Shown here: positions 34,284 to 43,217 of the stretch, one piece after another
Position numbering within the stretch: the first letter of the stretch is position 1
Layout of the letters: every line of letters starts with the position of its first letter
Source: Hyphomonas sp.
GTDB taxonomy: Bacteria > Pseudomonadota > Alphaproteobacteria > Caulobacterales > Hyphomonadaceae
NCBI GenBank assembly: GCA_013791775.1
Contig: VMTE01000036.1
Location: 1 to 64,000, forward strand
Direction of reading: 5' to 3'
Length of the DNA stretch: 64,000 nucleotides
Notes under the pieces: generated by a model
Database searches by the model: none
Told to the model about the DNA's origin: nothing
Seen by the model: only the letters and a program-made list of their open reading frames with translations
Made by a program: the position numbers and the translations under genes

Positions 34284-34781
34284 TTGTCCCAAGAACTTGA
34301 TAGCGTCGATGCCCGTATCCTGGACCTGATCCAGCATGACGCGAGCCTGTCCGTAGCCGAGATCGCGGACCGGGTCGGCCTGTCGTCGTCCCCCTGCTGG
34401 CGGCGGATCAAGCGCATGGAAGAGGCCGGGTTCATCCTCGGCCGGGTGACGCTGATCAACAATCACGCCCTCGGTCTCGACTTCGAGGTGATCGCCAGCG
34501 TCAAGCTCGCCTTGCCCAGCCGGGAGAACCTCGAGGCATTCGAATCGCTGGTGCAGGCCTGGCCGGAAGTGATCGAATGCATGACGGTGACCGGCGCGGT
34601 CGATTACATGATGCACATCGTGACCACCGACATGCACGCCTACGACAATTTCCTGCGCGACAAGCTGCTTGGCTCCAAGCTCGTCTCGGATGTCCAGTCG
34701 CGCATCGTGATCCGCGTGTCGAAGAAGACGACCGCCTTGCCGCTCGGCCTCGTGCGCCAGACGACAAAGATCCACGACTGA
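34284..34781 (+). CDS. Lrp/AsnC family regulator
   Basis: 165 aa. The N-terminal HTH is LDSVDARILDLIQHDASLSVAEIADRVGLSSSPCWRRIKRMEEAGFI; the C-terminal RAM effector-binding domain spans about residues 70-150 (VECMTVTGAVDYMMHIVTTDMHAYDNFL). Translation appears to start at TTG; no in-frame ATG gives the first helix. It is divergent from the indolepyruvate oxidoreductase gene, so control in response to an aromatic amino acid is likely but inferred. Confidence 0.9.
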   Translation: MSQELDSVDARILDLIQHDASLSVAEIADRVGLSSSPCWRRIKRMEEAGFILGRVTLINNHALGLDFEVIASVKLALPSRENLEAFESLVQAWPEVIECMTVTGAVDYMMHIVTTDMHAYDNFLRDKLLGSKLVSDVQSRIVIRVSKKTTALPLGLVRQTTKIHD

Positions 34782-34788
34782 CGGCCGG

Positions 34789-35694
34789 TCAGCGCAGGTC
34801 GAACGCGGAATAATCGGACACTTTCACGCCTGGAAAGACGCTTGAGCCGGCGCCCTCGTGCGCCGCGATTCCATTGCGCAGGGCTTCGCCGATGTCGGTC
34901 TCCGGATCTTCCGCCGCCGTGAGGATCATCGCAATCGGCCGCTGCGGCGCCGACACGTCCGGACAGGGCGCTTCGCCCTCCGGGCACACCACGTCCTGGC
35001 GGTTGTAGCCGAGGTCCAGCACGCTCGTCGGCACGGCGCCGGGCTCGCAGGGCAGGTTCTCGGTGATCGCAAATTTCAGCGCATGTCCGCGCGCGTGTGA
35101 CAGGAACGTGTTCTGCGCCGATGTCCCCTCCACCGACGCCGCACCCACCGAGATGACGCGCGACAGCGCGCAGATGCCGGCGCCGAGCTCGAGCTTGTCG
35201 AACGCGGTTTCGACCGGTTCGCTGAGGCCGGACGCGAAAATCGCATCGGCCCGCGCATAGGTCCAGGTCTCGTCGCCCACAAGGACATAGGCGGTGAACT
35301 CGGCGCTGCGGCCGGCCGTATCGGTTCCGGTGAAGCGCGCCGTCTCGCGCCAGCGCACGTCCGAGAACAGGGGTGGGGGCGGCTCAGGCGCAGGCTCGGC
35401 GGCGGGCTCCGGTTCGGAGGCAGGCACTTCGGCTTCCACGACGGGCTCCGGTTCCGGCTCAGGCGCGGCGGTGGGGACCTGCGCCAGCGCCTGAACAGGC
35501 GCGGTCGATTCGGCCCTCAGTGACGTGGTCGACAGCAGGGGATCCTGCGCCAGCTCGCCGGGTTTCAGCCGCAGCGACCACGCGGTGGCGGCGAGCGCCA
35601 GCAAAAACAGCAACAAAAACAGCAACAGAAGCAGCCAGAGACGATCCCGCTTCTCCTTCGGCGGCCGCGCGGGCAGATCGTAATAGTCGGTCAT
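34789..35694 (-). CDS. Membrane-anchored protein with acidic Pro/Glu linker
   Basis: 301 aa. Short cytoplasmic N-terminus with RPPKEKRDR, one very hydrophobic helix at about residues 19-42, then a Glu/Pro/Ala-rich linker (about residues 70-107; repeated EPEP units), then a globular C-terminal domain of about 190 residues with five Cys. The domain would lie in the periplasm. I do not recognise it. The gene stands alone, convergent with the Lrp-type gene. Confidence 0.7.
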   Translation of the reverse strand: MTDYYDLPARPPKEKRDRLWLLLLLFLLLFLLALAATAWSLRLKPGELAQDPLLSTTSLRAESTAPVQALAQVPTAAPEPEPEPVVEAEVPASEPEPAAEPAPEPPPPLFSDVRWRETARFTGTDTAGRSAEFTAYVLVGDETWTYARADAIFASGLSEPVETAFDKLELGAGICALSRVISVGAASVEGTSAQNTFLSHARGHALKFAITENLPCEPGAVPTSVLDLGYNRQDVVCPEGEAPCPDVSAPQRPIAMILTAAEDPETDIGEALRNGIAAHEGAGSSVFPGVKVSDYSAFDLR

Positions 35695-35772
35695 GGCCCC
35701 AGTCCTCTCGTTCCGCGCTCACCCTAGCGCAATTTTGCGCTCCTGTGATGACGTCGATCAACCAGGCGCGTA

Positions 35773-36858
35773 TCAGAGCCCGGAAACGTGCGTGACATGG
35801 CCGTCCGACCGCAGGAGGCGCCGCTCGCCACCGCCCGGCCAGACTTTCAGGTACGTGATGAACTCGTTCGGACCGATGCCCGTCTGTTCCGGTCCCTGAA
35901 AGAAGGCGGCGGGTTCGAAGCAGAGCCAGGCGAGCGGGCGTTCCGGTGTCGCGGCGGCGCCCTCGGTGTGCAGCGTACGGATCAAATCCCGCCGGATATC
36001 GGCCGGCGGGTATTGCAGGAAAACAGAATGGTAGACGACCATGAGGCCCGTTTCCGGCCGTGCCGCGAGCCGCGCTGTCAGCCAGTCTGCAGCGTCCGCC
36101 TTTTCCACTTGCGTGCCGGCCGCCACCGCCAATGCGACGGCGGCGTCCAGCCGGGCGAGGCGCCCGGGCTGGTCCGGCCAGACATAGGATTTCAGCCGCA
36201 GGGCCGCCGCCGGGTCTGATACGTTGATGGGGTTCTGGTCGCAGGCGGCGCGGCTCGCGACCGCGAGGGGCGCGTCCAGGTGTCCGGGCGGCGCGCCCTG
36301 CCAATCGGTATCGATCACGACGCCGCTGGACCCGGCGCGCGACCAGCCGGGCGCCGCGTAGCCGAACTTGTCCCAGTTGAGGTTCAGGCCGGCGCTGGCG
36401 CCGAGTTCGAGCAGGTGCATGGGTCCGGGCAGGCGCGCCGCAAGGTCAAGGAAGCCCGGCAACAAGGCAATCGACCGGCGCACCTCGTTGGTCTGCGGCG
36501 GCGAGGCCATGAAGGCGCGCGCCGCGGCGCCGTTCCCGGTCAGCCACGCGGCGGCGACCGGCCAGACGCGCGCCATGGTCCAGTGTTCGTCAGCCCCCGG
36601 ATAAACGCCGGCGAGATCACCGGCCTGCCCGGTCAGCACACAATGATGTAGGTAGCCGGCAAGGCGCAGCGACAGGGCGTCCCGCCTCGGATCGCCCGGC
36701 CAATGCGCCGTCAGCGCCGCAACCGGCCCCCCCGTTTCGATATCACGCGCCATCGCGGTGCAGAGCGCCGCCATGAAGGGCGAGCCGAGAGACTCGCAGA
36801 ATGCAGCCTGTTCGCGGAAGTGGGCCAGAAGGGCATCGGTGGACGCGGGCAGGGTCAT
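35773..36858 (-). CDS. DUF2332 family protein
   Basis: 361 aa. Conserved features of DUF2332 are present: PVAAAWLTGNGAAARAFMASPPQTNEVRRSIALLPGFL, then MHLLELGASAGLNLNWDKFGY, which looks like an S-adenosylmethionine-binding loop, and VVYHSVFLQYPP. The family is thought to be methyltransferase-like, but no activity is known to me. The start overlaps the stop of the upstream 206-aa gene by four bases. Confidence 0.85.
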   Translation of the reverse strand: MTLPASTDALLAHFREQAAFCESLGSPFMAALCTAMARDIETGGPVAALTAHWPGDPRRDALSLRLAGYLHHCVLTGQAGDLAGVYPGADEHWTMARVWPVAAAWLTGNGAAARAFMASPPQTNEVRRSIALLPGFLDLAARLPGPMHLLELGASAGLNLNWDKFGYAAPGWSRAGSSGVVIDTDWQGAPPGHLDAPLAVASRAACDQNPINVSDPAAALRLKSYVWPDQPGRLARLDAAVALAVAAGTQVEKADAADWLTARLAARPETGLMVVYHSVFLQYPPADIRRDLIRTLHTEGAAATPERPLAWLCFEPAAFFQGPEQTGIGPNEFITYLKVWPGGGERRLLRSDGHVTHVSGL

Positions 36859-37475
36859 GGTGTCGCCGAGGTGTGGAGGGTGGGGATGTATCCGGCGCGC
36901 AGCGCCTCGCAGGTGATGCGCGGTGTCAGGCGCAGGCCGCGCGCGTGCAGCGGCTGAGGCGGGCCGTATCCGCTGAATGACCAGGGCCGGGCAGCCTGCC
37001 CGGTCTTGAGGTAGGCCCGTCCGTCTGCGGCGTACATGGCCCCGGCGGGCAGGTCTGCGGGATCGACCGCCTCGCGGCTGCGGGCGCCGGTGAGAACCTC
37101 CTGGATTTCACCGGCCGTGTGCGCATCGAGCGCGCTGACGGTCTGGCCCGCCGCGAGGTGGCCGCGCGCGATGAGGCCGGACCGGAACGCGGTTGCCTCG
37201 GCCCTGCGACATTCGAAACAGGGGCGATGCCCGGCCGCCAGCGCGGTGGCCTCATCCAGAAAGAAAAGCTCCGTGTACAGACCGGGTTGCATCAGCGCCC
37301 GCTTGCGGTCCTTGAAATCGAGCACGCAGATGATCCACTGGCGGCTCGTCCAGCGCCGGTCTTTCAGGCTCTGGTCGTCCCGATGAAAACACCCACCACG
37401 ATTGCCCATGAACAGGCCGCGATCGGGCACGGCATGCAGGAGGCCGAAGGGGTCAACCCGGTTCTGGAGCGGCAT
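36855..37475 (-). CDS. Conserved protein of unknown function with Cys pair
   Basis: 206 aa from the ATG at 37475. The N-terminal part [30 protein letters not shown] and then [20 protein letters not shown] look strongly conserved, followed by a C-x2-C pair in [11 protein letters not shown] that could bind metal. I recall similar unnamed proteins in alphaproteobacteria but can assign no function. The frame is open far upstream and runs without a stop into the end of the broken SEC-C gene. No clear ribosome site. Coupled to the DUF2332 gene by a four-base overlap. Confidence 0.7.
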   Translation of the reverse strand: MPLQNRVDPFGLLHAVPDRGLFMGNRGGCFHRDDQSLKDRRWTSRQWIICVLDFKDRKRALMQPGLYTELFFLDEATALAAGHRPCFECRRAEATAFRSGLIARGHLAAGQTVSALDAHTAGEIQEVLTGARSREAVDPADLPAGAMYAADGRAYLKTGQAARPWSFSGYGPPQPLHARGLRLTPRITCEALRAGYIPTLHTSATP

Positions 37476-37529
37476 GGTCGCCAGCGCTGGGGCACCTATT
37501 CGCGGGAATACGCACTGCGATTGGCGCCA

Positions 37530-37747
37530 TCGAAAGCGGCCTGAACTGAGGCAGCACTTGCTGAAATCTTTGGCCGGATCCGCAGGGGCAGAGATCCTTC
37601 CGCCCTAGTTTTTCCACGAGTTCCTTGTCGCCGTGCACGAAGCGCACACCACGTTTCACTCTGGTCTCTGAGTTGAAGCCCTTACGCCGCTTCGAGGTGA
37701 CCTCGAAAGGACGGAAGTTCGTCGAATGATCTGGTCTTGCGTGCCAT
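37530..37747 (-). pseudogene. SEC-C metal-binding protein gene with two frameshifts
   Basis: The natural start is ATG at 37747 with GGGAGG five bases upstream, giving [21 protein letters not shown] before a TAA at 37682. The next part, [33 protein letters not shown], is in a second frame, and the expected end [10 protein letters not shown] in a third. Joined, these give a small protein with the SEC-C zinc motif CPCGSG-x-x-F-x-x-CC. Both breaks shift the frame the same way. A GTG at 37752 opens the second frame but with an unnatural N-terminus. Either a pseudogene or base-calling errors. Confidence 0.6.
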
Positions 37748-37808
37748 GACACCCTCCCTGTTTGCGTTGGGAGGGCGTCATACCCACAAAGGGTTGGCAC
37801 CGGCAAGA

Positions 37809-38990
37809 TCAAACCCGCTCGACGGCCATCGCGATGCCTTCGCCGCCGCCGATGCAGAGCGAGGCCATGCCCTTCTTGAGACCGCGATCTTCCAGCGCCG
37901 CAATCAGCGTGATCAGGACGCGCGCGCCCGAGGCGCCGATCGGGTGGCCCATCGCGCAGGCACCGCCATGCACGTTCAGCTTGTCATGGCTGATGCCGAG
38001 CTCTTTCATGGCGATCATCGGGACGACCGCGAACGCCTCGTTGATTTCCCAGAGATCGACGTCCTCGACCTTCCAGCCCGCTTTGGCGAGGGCCTTCTTC
38101 ATGGCCGGCACAGGCGCCGTGGTGAAATTTTCCGGCTCATGTGCATGGCTCGACGAGGCCACGATCCGGGCGAGCGGCTTCAGGCCACGCTTCTTGGCTT
38201 CGGATTCGCGCATCAGCACCATCGCCGCCGCACCGTCCGAAATCGCCGAGGCGTTGGCGGCGGTCACGGTGCCGTCCTTCGAGAAGGCGGGTTTGAGCGT
38301 CGGGATCTTTTCCGGCATCGCGGTGCGCGGCAGCTCGTCGGTGTCGATCACCGTGTCGCCCTTGCGGCCCTTCACCGTGACCGGCGTGATCTCGCGCTTG
38401 AACTTGCCGTTCTTGGTGGCGTTCTGGGCGCGGGTCAGCGTTTCGAGGGCATAGGCGTCCTGCTGCTCGCGGGTGAACTGGTATTCGCTGGCGACCTTGT
38501 CGGCGAACACGCCCATCGGGCCCTTGGCATAGGCATCGGTCAGGCCGTCCAGCGCCATGTGATCCTCGGCGCCCATCGTGCCGTACTTGTGGCCCTTGCG
38601 CACGTTCAGAAGGTGCGGCGCGTTGGTCATCGATTCCATGCCGCCGACGATCACGATGCTGGCGTCGCCCGCGAGGATCGCGTTGCGGCCCATCACGGCG
38701 GCCTGCATGCCCGAGCCGCACATCTTGTTGATGGTGACCGCCTCGAGGCCCTTGTCTTCGCCGGCCTTGATGCCGGCCTGGCGGGCAGGGGCCTGGCCCT
38801 GACCGGCGGGCAGGCAGTTGCCCATGATGATCTCGTCGGCTTCGCCCGGTTTCAGCTTCGCTTCGGCGACCGCAGCCTTTACGGCCAGCGCGCCGAGTTC
38901 ATTGGCTGAAAAGCCAGCCAGGTCGCCGAGCAGGCCGCCCATCGGGGTGCGGGCCATACCAACGATGACAACTGGATCTTTATCGGACAT
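37809..38990 (-). CDS. Thiolase (acetyl-CoA C-acetyltransferase)
   Basis: 393 aa biosynthetic/degradative thiolase. The nucleophile Cys is in [15 protein letters not shown]. The other active-site residues are in [32 protein letters not shown] and the C-terminal [16 protein letters not shown]; the last keeps the catalytic Cys. The enzyme joins or splits acetyl-CoA units in acetoacetyl-CoA or beta-oxidation pathways. Single gene. Confidence 0.94.
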   Translation of the reverse strand: MSDKDPVVIVGMARTPMGGLLGDLAGFSANELGALAVKAAVAEAKLKPGEADEIIMGNCLPAGQGQAPARQAGIKAGEDKGLEAVTINKMCGSGMQAAVMGRNAILAGDASIVIVGGMESMTNAPHLLNVRKGHKYGTMGAEDHMALDGLTDAYAKGPMGVFADKVASEYQFTREQQDAYALETLTRAQNATKNGKFKREITPVTVKGRKGDTVIDTDELPRTAMPEKIPTLKPAFSKDGTVTAANASAISDGAAAMVLMRESEAKKRGLKPLARIVASSSHAHEPENFTTAPVPAMKKALAKAGWKVEDVDLWEINEAFAVVPMIAMKELGISHDKLNVHGGACAMGHPIGASGARVLITLIAALEDRGLKKGMASLCIGGGEGIAMAVERV

Positions 38991-39081
38991 GGGGGCATTC
39001 CTTCCTCAAGTTTCTTAGCGGGTGCAATAAAGAGACTTAGGCGCTGCCTGCGCACGTTCGTCAAGACCGGGCGGGGTGGCT

Positions 39082-39474
39082 TCAGGTCGGCAGGCCGAGG
39101 TTTCCGGCCACCGTCAACCCGGCAGACAAGGCGAGCAGCATCCACCCGGGATGGCGCGCGCGCGTCGCCCAGCAGTTGGCGACGACGCCATAGGCATATC
39201 CCGCGCCGACAAGCAGGCTGAGCGCGAGTCGGGCCTGCGGTTCCAGCCACAGCGCCGCCACGATGAGCGTCAGCCCACCGATGAGCCAGCTGAAGGTGCT
39301 GTACTGAAGAACCGATGCAACCAGCATGCGGATTTGGCGGGAAACAGCGCCATCGCGTTTCAGCCTGCGGTCCACCGGCGCGACCATGAATTTCTGCATC
39401 AGCACGCCGTGGAGGATGGCCGTCCCCGCGCCGATCACTCCAGCTGCAACAAGGGCAGTGTCCTGCAGGTTCAT
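39082..39474 (-). CDS. Four-helix membrane protein next to TetR gene
   Basis: 130 aa from the ATG at 39474. Hydrophobic helices at about residues 6-24, 50-72, 76-95 and 108-126. No family recognised. It is divergent from a TetR-type gene with 72 bases between the starts, and a perfect 18-bp palindrome lies 14 bases upstream of this start, so it is very likely the regulated target. Confidence 0.75.
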   Translation of the reverse strand: MNLQDTALVAAGVIGAGTAILHGVLMQKFMVAPVDRRLKRDGAVSRQIRMLVASVLQYSTFSWLIGGLTLIVAALWLEPQARLALSLLVGAGYAYGVVANCWATRARHPGWMLLALSAGLTVAGNLGLPT

Positions 39475-39487
39475 CGGCTTGTGCCTT

Positions 39488-39505
39488 CCATACATATATG
39501 TATGG
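39488..39505. promoter_or_regulatory. 18-bp perfect palindrome, TetR operator candidate
   Basis: CCATACATATATGTATGG is its own reverse complement. It lies between the divergent membrane protein and TetR-type genes, nearer the former. The length is typical for a TetR dimer site. Confidence 0.8.
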
Positions 39506-39534
39506 ATATGTGACAGGCCGCTTGGGCGGTGTCA

Positions 39535-39548
39535 ATACACAGGTGTAT
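39535..39548. promoter_or_regulatory. Second palindrome overlapping the tetR start codon
   Basis: ATACAC-AG-GTGTAT is a 6-bp inverted repeat around AG, with the flanks CA..GG extending the likeness to the first palindrome (CCATACA/TGTATGG half-sites). It covers the ATG at 39547, so binding would block the regulator's own expression. Confidence 0.65.
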
Positions 39549-40110
39549 GGACAGGATGGACGACCGGCTGACAAAGGCAGAATGGATTGCGTGCGGCCTG
39601 GATACGCTCAGTCGGGAAGGGGCGTCTGCGCTCAAGGTCGGGCCGCTCGCCGTGAAACTGAACGTGTCACGCGGGAGCTTCTACTGGCATTTCAAGGATA
39701 TTGCGGCTTACCGGGCGAACCTGCTCGCCCGTTGGCTTGAACAGTCCACGGATCAGGTGATCGAGACGCTGGAAGGCGAGCCGGATGCGCCCGATCGCCT
39801 GAAGCGATTGATGCGCCGCGCATTCAACCGTCAAAGCCCGCTGGAACGCGCCATTCGCGCATGGGCGTTGCAAGACGGCGAAGTTGCCTCCGCCGTCGCG
39901 TCGGTCGATGCCCGCCGGGTCGCATACATTGGCGTCCTGCTTCGATCTGCCGGCGTGAGCCCCGCGAAGGCTGCGAGCCGGGCCGCATTTGTCTATTGGG
40001 CCTATCTCGGCCAGGCCGCCATAGTGGGGCCGTCCCCTGCAACCCTCACCAGTGCCGCCCTGGACGACATCAGCCAGCTGATCGAAAGCCGGACGGGCGT
40101 GCGGGACTAG
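39547..40110 (+). CDS. TetR family transcriptional regulator
   Basis: 187 aa. N-terminal HTH: LTKAEWIACGLDTLSREGASALKVGPLAVKLNVSRGSFYWHFKD, ending in the TetR hallmark SFYWHF. The C-terminal ligand domain is not recognisable to a subfamily. The start is placed at MDRMDDRL; an in-frame codon at 39529 lies upstream. Divergent from the four-helix membrane protein, with two palindromes between. Confidence 0.9.
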   Translation: MDRMDDRLTKAEWIACGLDTLSREGASALKVGPLAVKLNVSRGSFYWHFKDIAAYRANLLARWLEQSTDQVIETLEGEPDAPDRLKRLMRRAFNRQSPLERAIRAWALQDGEVASAVASVDARRVAYIGVLLRSAGVSPAKAASRAAFVYWAYLGQAAIVGPSPATLTSAALDDISQLIESRTGVRD

Positions 40111-40171
40111 ATCAACGGGCTGACGATCTGAACCAGCCCGCTGTTCCGGCAGGCTTGCCGGAGCGCGTCAA

Positions 40172-40411
40172 TCATTTCTTTTTCTTGCCGTGGCCGTTTC
40201 TCTCGGGCGCGGCATCGATTTCGAACGTCATCTGCATGTTGACGCGGTACAGATCGATCTTGCCGTCCTTGATCGTCGTGGACATCGAATTGACGTGGCA
40301 CGAGGCCAGTCCGCGAACCGTCTTCGAGAACCGGCTCACGGCAGACTGTATGGCATCCTCGAATGATTTCGAGGATTCCGCGAGAATCTGTTCGGATTTC
40401 ATGATGGCCAT
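40172..40411 (-). CDS. Dodecin family protein
   Basis: 79 aa. The dodecin fold is suggested by the helix EDAIQSAVSRFSKTVRGLASCHVNSMSTTIKDGKIDLYRVNMQMTFEID and the total length. Dodecins form 12-mers that store flavin. The Trp that usually stacks on the flavin after the VRGI segment is Cys-His here, so flavin binding may be lost or changed. The C-terminus is Lys-rich (GHGKKKK). AGGGAG lies before the ATG. Confidence 0.82.
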   Translation of the reverse strand: MAIMKSEQILAESSKSFEDAIQSAVSRFSKTVRGLASCHVNSMSTTIKDGKIDLYRVNMQMTFEIDAAPERNGHGKKKK

Positions 40412-40506
40412 GCGGCACTCCCTTCCTTGGCGTGATACGCAAGGATCAGTGAGCGCCGTTGGCGAATTTTTGGCAAGCCTGCTCGCGCGGGAGGCGAGCG
40501 GCGAGC

Positions 40507-40830
40507 CTATCGGCGGAGGCGCAGGCCGACTTCGGAATTTTTTTGCCAGATCACGTCAGCTACCCCTTCAAGACCGACGGAGCGGGCCGACAGCGTCACG
40601 GCAGCGGGCAGGCTCTCATTGGTGGGAAAGCGCATCCGCACGCCAGCTTCGGTGACGTCCATCACCACACCCTTGCGGCGATAGCCGGACTCGTAGGTGA
40701 CATAGGCTTCGCGGTACACGGGCGAGCGGACCGGGCGGGCACTGTCGGGTTCGGCTGTCACAACCTGGGAAACCCGGGCGGTCTGGACAGTCGGCTTTTT
40801 GGTACCAAAGAGGCGCGGCAGGAGGGACAT
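40507..40830 (-). CDS. PilZ domain protein
   Basis: 107 aa from the ATG at 40830. Residues 34-105 resemble PilZ: REAYVTYESGYRRKGVVMDVTEAGVRMRFPTNE, ending with GLRLRR. The cyclic-di-GMP RxxxR motif is not clean: YRRKG lies after the first strand rather than before it, and D-V-T-E-A-G replaces D-x-S-x-x-G. It may therefore not bind the nucleotide. A TTG three codons upstream is less likely as start. Confidence 0.72.
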   Translation of the reverse strand: MSLLPRLFGTKKPTVQTARVSQVVTAEPDSARPVRSPVYREAYVTYESGYRRKGVVMDVTEAGVRMRFPTNESLPAAVTLSARSVGLEGVADVIWQKNSEVGLRLRR

Positions 40831-40900
40831 CGTATTCAAGCTTCCGGCGAGAAAAGTGGAACAGTTCGCCTGAGAGGATGCATAAACCGGGCCAGTAAAG

Positions 40901-40945
40901 AAAAAATTGCGGCCGCACGCCGGTTTTCCGGGGCATGCGGCCGCA
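40901..40945 (-). terminator. Terminator of the M13 peptidase gene
   Basis: On the minus strand TGCGGCCGCA is repeated inverted about 18 bases later, with an inner CCGG/CCGG pair, followed by TTTTTTC. It starts about 20 bases behind the peptidase stop. Confidence 0.75.
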
Positions 40946-40964
40946 TTTTCAGGCTTCGTTCTGG

Positions 40965-43148
40965 TTACCAGATCCGGATGCGTTCTTCCGGCGGCAGGTA
41001 AAGCGCGTCATCCGGGCCGACACCGAACGCGTCGTACCATTCATCGAAGTTCCGGACCACGCCGTTGATCCGGTATTCCGGCGGCGAGTGCGGGTCGGTC
41101 AGCAATTGCTGGCGCGTGGCTTCGTCGCGGTACTTGGCGCGCCAGACCTGCGCCCAGCCGAGGAAGAAGCGCTGGTCGCCGGTATAGCCGTCGATCACCG
41201 GGGCCTGCTCGGCCTCGCTGACAAGCCCGTCGCCATCCGTATCCAGGCTCATCTGGTAGGCCTTGTAGGCCATCGAGAGCCCGCCGACATCGCCGATGTT
41301 CTCGCCGAGCGTCAGGCGGCCGTTGACGCAGGTCTTGCCTTCGTCGAGCGGGCAATACGTGTCGTACTGGGCCGCCAGGGCGTCGGTCAGCATACGGAAC
41401 GCGGCCTGGTCGGTATCTGTCCACCAGTTGCTCAAGGCGCCGAGCGCGTCGAACTTCGCCCCCTGGTCATCGAAGCCGTGACCCATTTCGTGACCGATGA
41501 CGCCGCCGATGGCGCCGTAGTTGATCGCCGGATCGGCCGACAGGTTGAAGAAGGGCGGCTGCAGGATGGCGGCCGGGAACACGATCTCGTTGAAGCTCGG
41601 GTTGTAATAGGCGTTGACCGTTTGCGGCGTCATGAACCATTCGGTCTTGTCCACCGTCGTGCCGAGCTTGGACATGTTGTCCTTGAAGGCCCATTCGCCC
41701 GCCGCAATCGTATTGTCCAGCGCGTTGGAGCTGACAATCAGCGTGTCATAGGTCTCGAACTCGTCCGGATAGCCGATCTTGGGATTGAAGCTGTCGAGCT
41801 TCTCGACGGCCTTCACCTTCGTCTCGTCGCTCATCCAGGCCAGTTCGGCAACGTTGGCACCCATGGCCTTGCGGAGATTGGCGACCAGCTCGTCCATCGC
41901 CGCCTTGTTCTCGGGCGGGAAATAGCGGTCCACGAACACCTTGCCGATGGCTTCGCCCAGCACGTTTTCGGTCTCGCCCACCGCGCGCTTCCAGCGCTCG
42001 CGCTGCTCCGGCTGGCCGCGCAGGGCGGTGCCGTAGAAGGCGAACACGGCATCGTCGATGTCCGACGGCAGGACGGCGGCCTGGTCGATCAGGAAGTGGG
42101 CCTTCATGTAGGCCTTCCAGGTGTCCAGCGGGGTCTCGGCGCTCAGCGTGAAGATGCCTTCGAAGCCCTTGCCGAGCTTGGCGGCGTCTTCAGCCGACAG
42201 GCCGGCTTCGGCCAGTTCTTCATCCGTCGGCGGAATTTCCGTGACGAGGAAGGCGTTTTCGCTGCCGACACCGAGCGTGTCGAGCACCAGCTGCGCCGGG
42301 AAGTCGCCGGCCATCGCGACGAGCTCTTCGCGGGTCAGCTTGTTGTAGGTGATCTCGGGATTGCGCGAGAGGGTGCGGTCCCAGTCGAGTTTCGCGATTT
42401 CGGTTTCAAAGGCCATCACCTTCGCGGCTTCCTCAGCCGGATCGGCATAACCGGCCTTGCCGAGCATGTCGGTCAGCAGCGCCACATATTTCGTGCGCAG
42501 GTCCACCGATTTCTCGTCATCCTTGAGATAATAGTCGCGGTCCGGCATGCCGAGGCCGCCGAGCGACATCTGGAAGATGTAAGTTTCCGGGTCCTTGTCA
42601 TCGACGAACACGAAGCCGTTGACCGGGGACGCATAGCCGACCGTGGCGGTCAGCGTGGCAATATCTTCGAGGCTCGAGACCGCGTCGATCCGGGCGAAGT
42701 AGGGCTGGGCCGGCGCCAGGCCGGCGGCGTTGATTGCGTCGGTGTCCATGAACGCATTGTAGATCGCGCCGATCTTGCCTTCCGGCGTATCCACGGCCGG
42801 CGCAGATGCGGCCAGGTCGTTGATGATCTTCAGGACACGTTGCTCGGACTTTTCACGTAGCAGGTCGAACGATCCATAGCGTGATTTGTCGGCCGGGATT
42901 TCAAAGGACGAGATCCATGCGCCGTTGACATAGGCGTTGAAGTCTTCGCCCGGCTTCACGGCGGCGTCCTGGGTCGTCAGGTTGATGCCCCAATCGCCCC
43001 AGACGTCGGGGGACGACAGCGTGAGTTCTTCGGTTTCCGCCGGCTTCACCGGTTCCAGTGTGGCCGCTTCCGGCGCGGCAACGTCCTTGTGGTGGGCACA
43101 GGCCGTGATGAGCGCGAGCGAAGCTGCGCCGAGCAAGAGTCGTTTCAT
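40965..43148 (-). CDS. M13 family metallopeptidase, lipoprotein
   Basis: 727 aa neprilysin-like zinc peptidase (PepO type). Lipobox ITAC near residue 17, so it is envelope-anchored. Zinc motif HEMGH is in GVIGHEMGHGFDDQGAKFD, third ligand Glu in LGENIGDVGG, and substrate-binding NAYYNPSFNEIVFPAAILQPPFF upstream. The C-terminus RIW is usual in the family. It probably degrades peptides in the periplasm. Single gene with its own terminator. Confidence 0.93.
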   Translation of the reverse strand: MKRLLLGAASLALITACAHHKDVAAPEAATLEPVKPAETEELTLSSPDVWGDWGINLTTQDAAVKPGEDFNAYVNGAWISSFEIPADKSRYGSFDLLREKSEQRVLKIINDLAASAPAVDTPEGKIGAIYNAFMDTDAINAAGLAPAQPYFARIDAVSSLEDIATLTATVGYASPVNGFVFVDDKDPETYIFQMSLGGLGMPDRDYYLKDDEKSVDLRTKYVALLTDMLGKAGYADPAEEAAKVMAFETEIAKLDWDRTLSRNPEITYNKLTREELVAMAGDFPAQLVLDTLGVGSENAFLVTEIPPTDEELAEAGLSAEDAAKLGKGFEGIFTLSAETPLDTWKAYMKAHFLIDQAAVLPSDIDDAVFAFYGTALRGQPEQRERWKRAVGETENVLGEAIGKVFVDRYFPPENKAAMDELVANLRKAMGANVAELAWMSDETKVKAVEKLDSFNPKIGYPDEFETYDTLIVSSNALDNTIAAGEWAFKDNMSKLGTTVDKTEWFMTPQTVNAYYNPSFNEIVFPAAILQPPFFNLSADPAINYGAIGGVIGHEMGHGFDDQGAKFDALGALSNWWTDTDQAAFRMLTDALAAQYDTYCPLDEGKTCVNGRLTLGENIGDVGGLSMAYKAYQMSLDTDGDGLVSEAEQAPVIDGYTGDQRFFLGWAQVWRAKYRDEATRQQLLTDPHSPPEYRINGVVRNFDEWYDAFGVGPDDALYLPPEERIRIW

Positions 43149-43217
43149 ATGGATACTCCCTGTATGTCCCCGGCAAGCAGGCGCGGGGGGTGTGTGAAAT
43201 CAGAGTCTGTTACGGAC

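Noticed and set aside
37453-37812. A 119-aa intact SEC-C protein
   Set aside because: The frame contains the CPCGSG motif, but its N-terminus and end look out of frame, and a better start and a better CC end exist in the other two frames.
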